Origin: Streptomyces sp. QL37 | GTDB taxonomy: Bacteria > Actinomycetota > Actinomycetes > Streptomycetales > Streptomycetaceae | NCBI RefSeq assembly: GCF_002941025.1 | Contig: NZ_PTJS01000001.1 | Span: 992,001-1,056,000, forward strand | Length of the DNA stretch: 64,000 nt | Direction: 5' to 3' | Shown: piece after piece, positions 16,832 to 24,318 of the stretch | Layout of the letters: every line of letters starts with the position of its first letter | Numbering within the stretch: position 1 is the first letter of the stretch | Notes under the pieces: generated by a model | Databases searched by the model: none | The model's input: only the letters and a program-made list of their open reading frames with translations | Told to the model about the DNA's origin: nothing | Position numbers and translations under genes: made by a program

Positions 16832-17299
16832 TCACGGCCGGGCGGGCTGCGCGGGCTCCTCCGGCGCCCGGAAGGCCTCGGCCGCGTCCGCCACCCGGCG
16901 CATCAGACCGAAGAGCGTCTCCTGCTCCTCCGCGGAGAGCGGGCCGAGGAAGACCTGGTTCATCCCGACCGTGCGCAGGGCGAGCCGTCGGTGGGTCCGG
17001 ACACCCTCGTCGGTGAGCCGGAGCAGGAAGCGCCGTCCGTCGCCGGGGTCACGCACCTTGTCCAGGAGCTCACGGCGCAGCAGCCGCGTGATCACCTCGG
17101 CGACGGTGGACCGGTCGAGGCCGACCCGCTCCCCCACCGTCCGCTGGTCGAGGCCCGGTTCCGCGGTGAGGGCGTTGAGGACGGCGAACTGGGGCGAGGT
17201 GATCTCCTGGGAGACCATGGTGTTCCAGAGCAGGTGGTGCGCCTGCTGGAGACGCCGGGCCAGATGCCCGGGGTGGGTGCTCAGGTCGACCGCCTGCAC
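16832..17299 (-). CDS. MarR-family regulator divergent from the pca operon
   Basis: A 155-residue MarR protein: LLWNTMVSQEITSPQFAVLNAL, then LDQRTVGERVGLDRSTVAEVITRL and a DPGDGRRFLLRLTDEG wing. It starts at GTG 17299 behind GAGGGCGG. It faces pcaH across 168 nt holding two related palindromes around a good promoter, the arrangement of the protocatechuate-responsive repressor PcaV in S. coelicolor. I infer the same role, repression released by protocatechuate, but have not checked orthology, so no symbol is given. Confidence 0.88.
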   Translation of the reverse strand: MQAVDLSTHPGHLARRLQQAHHLLWNTMVSQEITSPQFAVLNALTAEPGLDQRTVGERVGLDRSTVAEVITRLLRRELLDKVRDPGDGRRFLLRLTDEGVRTHRRLALRTVGMNQVFLGPLSAEEQETLFGLMRRVADAAEAFRAPEEPAQPARP

Positions 17300-17361
17300 G
17301 GCACCGCCCTCTCTCTGACGGCCGTCGGCCGTCGGCTCCGTCGGCCAGGGTGCCGAGATAG

Positions 17362-17374
17362 ACAGTGTACTGAG
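17362..17374. promoter_or_regulatory. Upstream MarR operator candidate at pcaH
   Basis: ACAGTGTACTGAG matches the downstream site (17427-17440) in 11 of its 13 bases, the last 10 of them contiguous. It ends 4 nt before the -35 hexamer of the pcaH promoter and may also cover the MarR gene's own promoter. Confidence 0.6.
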
Positions 17375-17378
17375 GGTC

Positions 17379-17408
17379 TTGACCTCAACAGCGCACCCTG
17401 GGTAGCTT
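17379..17408 (+). promoter_or_regulatory. Promoter of pcaHGBL
   Basis: TTGACC (17379-17384), an 18-bp spacer and TAGCTT (17403-17408) match the Streptomyces housekeeping consensus. The predicted start near 17415 leaves a leader of about 50 nt. The two MarR-type palindromes bracket it. Confidence 0.65.
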
Positions 17409-17426
17409 CATGGCCATCGCATTTTA

Positions 17427-17440
17427 CTCAGTGTACTGAG
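17427..17440. promoter_or_regulatory. Downstream MarR operator candidate at pcaH
   Basis: CTCAGT-GT-ACTGAG is a perfect palindrome with a 2-nt centre, just downstream of the predicted transcription start and 27 nt before the pcaH start codon. A bound MarR dimer here would block transcription. Confidence 0.65.
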
Positions 17441-17467
17441 CATTTCAGCAATTCACGGAGCCGTGAC

Positions 17468-18253
17468 ATGACCGCACGTGACCTTCCCGCATATCCGCTG
17501 CCCGACGGGATGAGCCAGCAGGAGATCGACTCCGAGGTGGCCAGGGCCCAGGCGGCTGCCGAGCCGGGCGCCCACCACCCGCCGCGCGACTATCCCCCGT
17601 ACCGCAGCAGCCACTTCCGCCACCCGCACCGCTCGCTCATCCCCGTACGCGACCCGGAGGCGGTCGAGCTGTCCGGCCCGGCCTTCGGCGTCACCGATGT
17701 GACCGCGCTGGACCGCGACCTCACCGCGCAGCACCACGGCGAGCCGCTCGGCGAGCGGATCACCGTCACCGGCCGGGTGCTGGACCGGGCCGGCCGGCCG
17801 GTGCGGGGGCAGCTCGTCGAGGTGTGGCAGGCCAACGCCTCCGGGCGGTACGCCCACCAGCTCGACCGGCACCCGGCGCCGCTCGACCCCAATTTCACGG
17901 GGTTCGGACGCTGCCTGACCGACGACGACGGCGGCTACTCGTTCACGACCGTCAAACCGGGCGCCTATCCGTGGCGCAACCACACCAACGCCTGGCGCCC
18001 CGCGCACATCCACTTCTCGCTGTTCGGCACGTCGTTCAGCCAGCGGCTCGTCACCCAGATGTACTTCCCGGGCGATCCGCTGCTTCCCTACGACCCGGTG
18101 ATCAGGTCCGTCACCGACCGGGCCGCGCGCGAGCGGCTCGTATCGACGTACGACCACGATCTGTCCGTTCCCGAGTTGTCCCTGGGCTACCGCTGGGACA
18201 TCGTCCTCGACGGACCGTGCGCCACCTGGACCGAGGAAGAAGGCGAAGCCTGA
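17468..18253 (+). CDS. pcaH: Protocatechuate 3,4-dioxygenase beta subunit
   Basis: A 261-residue non-heme Fe(III) intradiol dioxygenase subunit. It carries the active-site iron in the PcaG-PcaH complex that opens protocatechuate to 3-carboxy-cis,cis-muconate. By analogy with characterised enzymes the iron ligands are Tyr128 (SGRYAH), Tyr168 (AYPWRN), His180 and His182 (PAHIHFS), all present. LVEVWQANASGRY and FTGFGRCLTDDDG are family signatures. I use the ATG at 17468 with GGAG 7 nt upstream, not an upstream in-frame start that would cross the MarR gene. It is the first gene of a tightly overlapping operon H-G-B-L. Confidence 0.96.
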   Translation: MTARDLPAYPLPDGMSQQEIDSEVARAQAAAEPGAHHPPRDYPPYRSSHFRHPHRSLIPVRDPEAVELSGPAFGVTDVTALDRDLTAQHHGEPLGERITVTGRVLDRAGRPVRGQLVEVWQANASGRYAHQLDRHPAPLDPNFTGFGRCLTDDDGGYSFTTVKPGAYPWRNHTNAWRPAHIHFSLFGTSFSQRLVTQMYFPGDPLLPYDPVIRSVTDRAARERLVSTYDHDLSVPELSLGYRWDIVLDGPCATWTEEEGEA

Positions 18254-18825
18254 TGTCCCACGCCCCGACCCCCTCCCAGACCGTAGGACCGTTCTACGGC
18301 TACGCGCTGCCCTTCCCGGGCGGCAGTGAGGTCGCCCCGGCCGGGCACCCCGATACGGTCACCGTGCACGGCCACGTGCTCGACGGCCGGGGCGACCCCG
18401 TGCCCGACGCGATCGTCGAGACCTGGCAGCCGGCACCCGACGGATCGCGTACCGGCCTCCCTGGGTCACTGCGCCACGACCCCTCGTCGGGCAAGGTGAT
18501 CGGGCGCGACGGGGTGGACTTCACCGGCTTCGGACGGGCGCCGACGGACGCGGCCGGGCGCTGGTTCGTGCGTACGCTCCGCCCCGGCGGGGTCCCGTAC
18601 CTCTGCGCGGCCGTGTTCGCCCGCGGGCTGGTCCACCACCTCTACACCCGCGTGTATCTGCCCGATCTGCTCGACGAGGGCGCGGCCTCCGCCGAGCCGC
18701 TGCTGGAGTCGCTGGACGCGGAGCGGCGCGCCACACTGATCGCGACACGCACGGACCCCCGCACCTACCGCTTCGACATCCGTCTCCAGGGCGACGACGA
18801 GACGGTCTTCCTGGAGTTCAGCTGA
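18253..18825 (+). CDS. pcaG: Protocatechuate 3,4-dioxygenase alpha subunit
   Basis: A 190-residue partner subunit of PcaH, starting TPSQTVGPFYGYALPF, with the intradiol-fold signatures VPDAIVETWQP and FTGFGRAPTDAAGRW. Alpha subunits share the fold but do not hold the catalytic iron. The ATG overlaps the pcaH stop by one base (TGATG), which suits equimolar synthesis. The downstream junction with pcaB is also TGATG. Confidence 0.95.
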   Translation: MSHAPTPSQTVGPFYGYALPFPGGSEVAPAGHPDTVTVHGHVLDGRGDPVPDAIVETWQPAPDGSRTGLPGSLRHDPSSGKVIGRDGVDFTGFGRAPTDAAGRWFVRTLRPGGVPYLCAAVFARGLVHHLYTRVYLPDLLDEGAASAEPLLESLDAERRATLIATRTDPRTYRFDIRLQGDDETVFLEFS

Positions 18826-20153
18826 TGCACGAGAGCGACGCCGGTCTCCTCGCCCCCGGGCGGGCCGGTTCCGCCGCCGAGACCGCCACCGGAGACCACG
18901 CCTTTCTACGGGCGCTGCTGGACGCCGAGGCGGCGCTCACCCGGGCCCGGTCCGTCTCCGGACTCGCACCCGCCGGGGCGGGGCGGGCGGTCACCGAGGC
19001 GGCGGACCCCGACAGGTTCGACGTACGGGAACTGGCGCTGCGCGCGCGGTCCGGCGGCAATCCGGTGATCCCGCTCGTCGCCGCCCTCACCGCGGCGGTC
19101 GACGAGGAAGCGCGGCCGTTCGTGCACCGGGGTGCGACCAGCCAGGACATCCTCGACACGGCCGCGATGCTGGTGGCGTCGCGCACCCTGGCGCTCGTCC
19201 TCGACGACCTGGGGCGTACCGCCGACGCGCTGGAGCTGCTGGCCGCCGGACACCGCGACACACCGATGCCCGGCCGCACCCTGACGCAGCACGCCGTGCC
19301 GACGACCTTCGGTCTCAAGGCCGCCGGCTGGCGGTCGCTGGTGCTCGACGCGCGGGACCGGGTGCGGGCTGTACGCGGCGCGCTCCCCGTGCAGCTCGGC
19401 GGCGCGGCGGGCACGCTGGCAGCCTTCTCCGCCGCCGACGGGGACGGGGCGGGCCTGGGACTCGTCGGCGCCTACGCACGGGAGCTGGGTCTGGCCGAAC
19501 CGCTGCTGCCCTGGCACACCCTGCGTACTCCCGTCGCCGACCTGGCCGGCGCCCTGGCCTTCACGGCGGGCGCGCTCGGCAAGATGGCGGCCGATGTGCT
19601 CACCCTGTCCCGCACGGAGATCGCCGAACTCGCGGAGGGATCCGGTGGCGGCTCCTCCGCGATGCCGCACAAGGCCAATCCGGTCCGCGCCACCCTGATC
19701 GCCGCCGCCGCACGCCGCGCGCCGGGGCAGGCGGCCACGCTGTACGGCTCGCTCACCGCCGAGGACGAACGGCCCGCGGGAGCCTGGCACGCCGAGTGGG
19801 AGCCGCTGCGCGATCTGCTGCGCCTGGCCGGCGGGGCCGCGCGGGACGCGGCGGAACTCGCCGAAGGGCTCCGGGTGTTCCCGTCCGCCATGCGGAGCCA
19901 CCTGGGAATGACCGGCGGGCTCATCGTCTCGGAGCGGCTGGCCGCCGTCGCCGCCCGCCGGGTGGGGCCCGCCCGCGCCAAGGAGATCCTCACCGAGGCC
20001 GCCCGCCGTGCCCGCGACGGGGGCGGCCCGCTGTCCGACGTCCTCGCCGGGGAACCCGCCTTCGAGGGCCTGGATCTCGCGGACCTGACCGACCCTGCCC
20101 GTTACACCGGCTGCGCAGGCCCCCTCACCGACCGCGCTCTGGAGCGCCGATGA
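18825..20153 (+). CDS. pcaB: 3-carboxy-cis,cis-muconate cycloisomerase
   Basis: A 442-residue member of the fumarase/aspartase superfamily. It turns 3-carboxymuconate into 4-carboxymuconolactone. The superfamily signature GGSSAMPHKANPV lies near residues 274-286, and HRGATSQDILDTA near residue 104 is the first conserved region. It is coupled to pcaG (TGATG) and overlaps the next gene by 4 nt (ATGA). Confidence 0.95.
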   Translation: MHESDAGLLAPGRAGSAAETATGDHAFLRALLDAEAALTRARSVSGLAPAGAGRAVTEAADPDRFDVRELALRARSGGNPVIPLVAALTAAVDEEARPFVHRGATSQDILDTAAMLVASRTLALVLDDLGRTADALELLAAGHRDTPMPGRTLTQHAVPTTFGLKAAGWRSLVLDARDRVRAVRGALPVQLGGAAGTLAAFSAADGDGAGLGLVGAYARELGLAEPLLPWHTLRTPVADLAGALAFTAGALGKMAADVLTLSRTEIAELAEGSGGGSSAMPHKANPVRATLIAAAARRAPGQAATLYGSLTAEDERPAGAWHAEWEPLRDLLRLAGGAARDAAELAEGLRVFPSAMRSHLGMTGGLIVSERLAAVAARRVGPARAKEILTEAARRARDGGGPLSDVLAGEPAFEGLDLADLTDPARYTGCAGPLTDRALERR

Positions 20154-21307
20154 CCATGACACCCGACCGTCTCCTCCACCACAGCGCCGAAGGGCCGCCG
20201 AGCGCTCCCCCGCTCCTGCTCGGCCCGTCGCTGGGAACCTCCACCGCGCTCTGGGACCGGGTCGCCCCCGAACTCTCCGCCGCCCACCGGGTCGTACGGT
20301 GGGACCTGCCGGGCCACGGCGGCTCGGCGGCCGGTCTGATCGGCCCGGGGGCGGGGATCGCCGACCTGGGTGCCCTGGTCCTGAATCTCGCCGACTCGCT
20401 GTCCCTGGACCGTTTCTCGTACGCCGGCGTGTCGCTGGGCGGCGCCGTGGGCCTCTGGCTCGCGGTCCACCACCCGGAGCGCGTCGACCGCCTGGCCGTC
20501 GTCTGCTCCTCCGCCCACTTCGGCGACCCGGGGCCATGGCGGGAGCGCGCGGCCCTCGTGCGCGCCGAGGGCCTCGGCAAGGTCACGGAGAGCGCGGCGG
20601 GCCGCTGGTTCACACCCGGGTTCACCGAACCCCGGCTGCTCGACGATCTCCTGGGCACCGACCCCGGCGCGTACGCCGCGTGCTGCGACGCGCTCGCCGA
20701 CTGTGATCTGCGGCCCGGGCTCTCCGAGGTACGGGCGCCGACGCTGGTCGTGGCGGGCCGCGAGGACCCGGCGACGCCGCCCGCGCATGCCCGGGAGATC
20801 GCCGACGGGATCCCGGGTGCCGCGCTCACCGAACTGCCGGGCGCCTCCCACCTGGCGCCCGCCGAGCGTCCGGCGGCCGTCCGGGAGGCGCTGCGCGCCC
20901 ACTTCGCGCCCGGGGAACGCGGGAGCGGGACGGTGGTGCGCCGCGAGGTCCTGGGAGATGCGCACGTGGACCGGGCGCAGGCCGCGACCACCGGGTTCAC
21001 CGCGCCCTTCCAGGACTTCATCTCCCGCTACGCCTGGGGCGAGATCTGGACCGACCCCACGCTGTCCCGGCGCGAACGGAGTCTGATCACGCTCACCGCC
21101 CTGGTCGCGCACGGCCACCAAGGCGAGCTGGCGATGCACGTCCGCGCGGCTGTACGCAACGGCCTCAGCCCGCAGGAGATCGGCGCAGCCCTGCTTCAGA
21201 CAGGGGTCTACTGCGGGGTCCCGGCGGCGAATTCGGCCTTCGCGGTGGCCGAGCGGGTGCTGTCGGAGATGGCGGAGGCGGAGCGGAAGGGGACGGCGCA
21301 GGCCTGA
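20150..21307 (+). CDS. pcaL: Fused 3-oxoadipate enol-lactonase / 4-carboxymuconolactone decarboxylase
   Basis: A 385-residue fusion. The first 250 or so residues are an alpha/beta hydrolase (PcaD): nucleophile elbow GVSLGG with Ser near residue 97, Asp in AGREDPATPP and His in ASHLAP. The last 120 are a carboxymuconolactone decarboxylase (PcaC): FISRYAWGEIWTDPTLSRRERS, then ALVAHGHQGELAMHVRAA. The fused enzyme carries out the last two ring-cleavage steps to 3-oxoadipate; such PcaL fusions are known in Streptomyces and Rhodococcus. I use the ATG at 20150 that overlaps the pcaB stop. The 3-oxoadipate CoA-transferase and thiolase genes (pcaIJF) are not in this window. Confidence 0.94.
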   Translation: MTMTPDRLLHHSAEGPPSAPPLLLGPSLGTSTALWDRVAPELSAAHRVVRWDLPGHGGSAAGLIGPGAGIADLGALVLNLADSLSLDRFSYAGVSLGGAVGLWLAVHHPERVDRLAVVCSSAHFGDPGPWRERAALVRAEGLGKVTESAAGRWFTPGFTEPRLLDDLLGTDPGAYAACCDALADCDLRPGLSEVRAPTLVVAGREDPATPPAHAREIADGIPGAALTELPGASHLAPAERPAAVREALRAHFAPGERGSGTVVRREVLGDAHVDRAQAATTGFTAPFQDFISRYAWGEIWTDPTLSRRERSLITLTALVAHGHQGELAMHVRAAVRNGLSPQEIGAALLQTGVYCGVPAANSAFAVAERVLSEMAEAERKGTAQA

Positions 21308-21340
21308 GGCCGGGCGGCGCCGCGGCCCGCCCGGGGGCGA

Positions 21341-22240
21341 TCAGCCCAGGCCGCGGGCGTCCTGCTTGAGTGCGGTGTCCACGGTCAGCGCCGTCGCCAC
21401 GACGAGGCTCAACAGCGGTTCGGGCAGCTGGTAGTGGATCTGGAGCACGTAGTTGTCCGCCGTGGTGAACATCGTCTTGGCCAGGCCTTCCCAGGTCTTG
21501 GTGATCCTGGCGATCTCGGCGTCGTTGTGGTCGACGATGGCGAAGTTCCACGCGCGCCAGTTCTCGGCCTTGATCGCGCCGATCCGCCGGCCGTCGGCCA
21601 TGATGGCGAAGTTGATCTTGCCTATGGCGTTCTGCTGGACGATCTCGCCCACGGGCTGTCCGTCCGGGCGCTGGACCACGACCCGGGACTTGATGAACTT
21701 CGCCGGACGGGTCAGGAGCAGCTGCGGCTGCCCGTACGCGTCGCGGATCTCCAGGCGGTGCGTGAGGTACTGGTCGACGCTGGAGACGAACCTGAGCACC
21801 TTGCGCACGGCACTCTGACCGACCTGGACGACCGAACCGAGGGTGTTGCCCTGCTGGTCGTAGACGCTGTACTCGTTGGTGAGCTCGATCAGCTTGGCCT
21901 TCTGGTTCACGACCAGGACCTGCTGGTCGAACAGCGTGCCGCCACCGCGGCCGGCCTGCTGGGGGGCCGCCTGCTGGGGAGCGAACTGCTGGGCGGGGGC
22001 CTGCTGCTGCGGCACCGCGGAGTTCGGCTGAGCGGCGTACGGGTGGGCCGCCTGGGGCTGGGCCGCCTGGGCGGGCGCCTGAGCCTGGGCCTGGGCGGGT
22101 GCTTGGGCCTGTGCGGTTGCCTGTCCCTGGGCCGGGTGCGTGTGCTCGGTCCACCGGGAGCCGTCCCAGTAGCGCAGCAACTGGGGCGCGCCGTGCGGAT
22201 CCGGATGCCAACCAGCAGGTACGTTCGATTGCGTCGTCAC
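21341..22240 (-). CDS. Phospholipid scramblase/LURP-one-like protein with DUF2510 domain
   Basis: A 299-residue protein in three parts. Residues about 8-35 are a DUF2510 module (VPAGWHPDPHGAPQLLRYWDGSRWTEH as family context). A low-complexity Gln/Ala/Pro stretch of about 70 residues follows. The C-terminal 190 residues match the scramblase/LURP-one tubby-like fold (LFDQQVLVVNQKAKLIELTNEY, then VVQRPDGQPVGEIVQQN and AIGKINFAIMADG). DUF2510 modules often precede membrane-associated domains. Function in bacteria is unknown. I prefer the GTG at 22240, which gives MTTQSNVPAGWHPDP; a TTG seven codons upstream is possible. Confidence 0.82.
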   Translation of the reverse strand: MTTQSNVPAGWHPDPHGAPQLLRYWDGSRWTEHTHPAQGQATAQAQAPAQAQAQAPAQAAQPQAAHPYAAQPNSAVPQQQAPAQQFAPQQAAPQQAGRGGGTLFDQQVLVVNQKAKLIELTNEYSVYDQQGNTLGSVVQVGQSAVRKVLRFVSSVDQYLTHRLEIRDAYGQPQLLLTRPAKFIKSRVVVQRPDGQPVGEIVQQNAIGKINFAIMADGRRIGAIKAENWRAWNFAIVDHNDAEIARITKTWEGLAKTMFTTADNYVLQIHYQLPEPLLSLVVATALTVDTALKQDARGLG

Positions 22241-22310
22241 CGGGGCACAGTATCCTGCCAATCTGTGGGCCGACTCATTGAAGTTTCACACACCATCTAC
22301 GATGGCGGCG

Positions 22311-22733
22311 ATGACCAGAGTGAGCGTGTGGACCGACCGGCGACGGAGGGGCAGAGGCCTGCCCGCCGCCCCGGTCTGGGCGCTGATGCTCGTGGCGGTG
22401 TTCTTCTGCTGCTCACCGGCGGCCACCGCCTCCCCCGGTGCCGAGGTGCCTTCCGCGACGGCCGCGAGGGCCTTCACCCCGGTGCCCTCGGCCGCCGCGT
22501 CGGTCGTGGTGGCCGACGCCCCTGACGAACGCGGGATCGGCAGCTCCTGTCACGGCACGGCGGACCACTCGACGGCCGTCGTGCTGCCCGGGCACCCCGC
22601 TCCCCTCGCCCTGCCCTGCCCCTCGGCGGCGCTCCGGACCGCCCCGCTCACCGGCGCCGCGGCGATCCGGGGCCCCACCAACGACAGCGTGGGCGCTGTC
22701 GACCACCTCCGTCTCCAGGTCCAGCGGATCTAG
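22311..22733 (+). CDS. Small secreted or membrane-anchored hypothetical protein
   Basis: A 140-residue protein of no recognised family. The N-terminus is a classic signal sequence: basic RRRRGRG, hydrophobic VWALMLVAVFFCC, then SPAATAS. The rest is Ala/Pro-rich with two cysteines (SSCHG and LPCPS). The start could be the ATG at 22311 or one three codons earlier. It lies 117 nt before the DUF3105 gene on the same strand, so it may belong to that secreted-protein group. Codon use supports coding. Confidence 0.6.
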   Translation: MTRVSVWTDRRRRGRGLPAAPVWALMLVAVFFCCSPAATASPGAEVPSATAARAFTPVPSAAASVVVADAPDERGIGSSCHGTADHSTAVVLPGHPAPLALPCPSAALRTAPLTGAAAIRGPTNDSVGAVDHLRLQVQRI

Positions 22734-22850
22734 GCCGCCCGATCCACCCTCCGCGCCGCCTCCGGCGCGCGGGAGGTGCTCGTCCGTGTGCCCGTTCCCC
22801 CGCGTGACGCGCCGTCCGCGCACGCGATCCGCCGAACCCGAGGACCAGAC

Positions 22851-23501
22851 ATGGCTTCCCCCAAGAACCAGAACACCGCCGCCGCCGCACGCCGCGCCAA
22901 GCTCAACGAGGCACGCCGCAAGGAGCGGGCCCGTGAGCGCCGCAGCCGCGTCATCACCATCACCGCGGCCGTCGTCGTGGTCGCCGGCCTCGTCGCCGTC
23001 GGCGGCTACCTGATGTCGGCCGCCGACGAGCAGGACAAGGCCGAGGAGCAGGCCAGGACCTCGCCCGTCACCGGTGAGAAGTCCTGGGACGACCTGACCC
23101 AGGACCACGTCCAGACACCCGTGGACTACCCGATGAACCCGCCGGTCGGCGGCGACCACAACCCGGTCTGGATGAACTGCGACGCCGACGTCTACACCGA
23201 GGCGATACCGAACGAGAACGCCGTCCACTCCCTGGAGCACGGCGCCGTCTGGGTCACGTACAACGACAAGGCGAAGGACGCGGACGTGAAGGCGCTCTCC
23301 GAGCGCGTCGCCAGGACGCCCTACTCCCTGATGAGCCCCGTGGCCGACCAGAAGGACCCGCTGATGCTCAGCGCCTGGGGCAAGCAGCTCACCGTGAAGA
23401 GCGCCACCGACGCCCGTGTCGCACAGTTCTTCACCAAGTACGTCCAGGGCGCGCAGACCCCCGAGCCGGGCGCCGCCTGCTCCGGCGGGGTCGCCAAGTG
23501 A
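22851..23501 (+). CDS. DUF3105 membrane-anchored protein
   Basis: A 216-residue protein with a very basic, Ala-rich cytoplasmic N-terminus, one membrane helix at residues about 35-58 and an extracytoplasmic DUF3105 domain. The domain is recognised by YPMNPPVGGDHNPVWMNCDADVY, written as family context, and VHSLEHGAVWVTYND. The conserved His and Cys suggest metal or thiol chemistry, but no function is established. The ATG at 22851 follows GAGG. Its stop overlaps the start of the DUF305 gene (GTGA), so the two are coupled. Confidence 0.87.
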   Translation: MASPKNQNTAAAARRAKLNEARRKERARERRSRVITITAAVVVVAGLVAVGGYLMSAADEQDKAEEQARTSPVTGEKSWDDLTQDHVQTPVDYPMNPPVGGDHNPVWMNCDADVYTEAIPNENAVHSLEHGAVWVTYNDKAKDADVKALSERVARTPYSLMSPVADQKDPLMLSAWGKQLTVKSATDARVAQFFTKYVQGAQTPEPGAACSGGVAK

Positions 23502-24145
23502 CCTCGTCCGCGCGCGTCCCCCGTTCGCTGGTCTGGTCGGGGGCCGCGGTCTTCGTCGTGGCCGTCGGGCTCGTGCTGCTGATGGTCGTACGGCCCTCGG
23601 CGGCGTCGTCGCCGGGCCCCGGCGCACCCGGTGCCGCCCCTGCGGAGAGTTCCGTCGACGTGGGGTTCGCGCGGGACATGTCGGTCCACCACCAGCAGGC
23701 GGTGGAGATGGCCTTCATCGTCCGGGACCGCACCGAGGACGAGGACGTGCGCCGCCTCGCGTACGACATCATCAACACGCAGGCCAATCAGCGGGGCATG
23801 ATGCTGGGCTGGCTGGAGTCCTGGGGCCGGCCCAAGAGTTCGGACCGGCCGCCGATGGAGTGGATGGGCCACCCGGTCTCCCCAACCGACGGCTCCCTGA
23901 TGCCGGGCATGGCGACGGACACCGAACTGGAGGCGCTGCGCGCGGCCGAGGGCAGGGACGCGGAGGTGCGCTTCCTGCGGCTGATGACCGTCCACCACCG
24001 CGCGGGGGCCGACATGGCACGGGCGGCCGCCGGTTCGGCGGGCACGGACGAGATCAGGGACCTCGCGGCCGGGATGGCCCGTGCCCAGGAGTCGGAGATC
24101 TCGCTCATGGCGGACATGCTCGCGGAGCGGGGCGCGCGGCCCTGA
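23498..24145 (+). CDS. DUF305 membrane-anchored protein
   Basis: A 215-residue protein with one N-terminal membrane anchor (residues about 13-35) and an extracytoplasmic DUF305 four-helix domain. It has the duplicated His-containing motif: DMSVHHQQAVEMA near residue 60 and MTVHHRAGADMA near residue 167. This ferritin-like-looking family is often found with copper-handling genes, where the HH and Met residues may bind metal. It is translationally coupled to DUF3105 and ends at a strong hairpin. A joint role at the cell surface is inferred from the coupling. Confidence 0.88.
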   Translation: MTSSARVPRSLVWSGAAVFVVAVGLVLLMVVRPSAASSPGPGAPGAAPAESSVDVGFARDMSVHHQQAVEMAFIVRDRTEDEDVRRLAYDIINTQANQRGMMLGWLESWGRPKSSDRPPMEWMGHPVSPTDGSLMPGMATDTELEALRAAEGRDAEVRFLRLMTVHHRAGADMARAAAGSAGTDEIRDLAAGMARAQESEISLMADMLAERGARP

Positions 24146-24161
24146 GCCCCGGACGGGCGAC

Positions 24162-24197
24162 GGGCGGGTCCGGTGACACACGTCGCCGGACCCGCCC
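24162..24197 (+). terminator. Hairpin after DUF305 gene
   Basis: GGGCGGGTCCGG and CCGGACCCGCCC form a perfect 12-bp stem with a 12-nt loop, 17 nt after the stop. There is no U-tract. Confidence 0.7.
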
Positions 24198-24271
24198 GCC
24201 CCCGCGAATTCACCTGGCGCCCATGTCCTCCGCATGGAGACGACACCGGGGCACCGCTCACCCGCCCGACA

Positions 24272-24313
24272 CTTCCTGACGAGTCATGGACATGTCCCTC
24301 TCACGACAGGAAG
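24272..24313 (+). promoter_or_regulatory. Nested 42-nt palindrome covering the phytase ribosome-binding site
   Basis: The arms CTTCCTGACG and CGACAGGAAG pair with one mismatch. Exactly at the centre is a perfect 10-bp palindrome, GGACATGTCC (24288-24297). The right arm contains AGGAAG, the only ribosome-binding site for the GTG at 24319. As RNA it would hide that site; as DNA it would present two concentric half-site pairs for a dimeric repressor. Either way it is placed to control phytase expression. Confidence 0.5.
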
Positions 24314-24318
24314 CATCC

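Noticed and set aside
24207..24217. AATTCACCTGG as a PHO-box unit for the phytase gene
   Set aside because: It resembles one 11-bp PhoP direct-repeat unit, but a PHO box needs at least two in tandem and the next 11 nt do not match. Phosphate control stays plausible but is not supported here.
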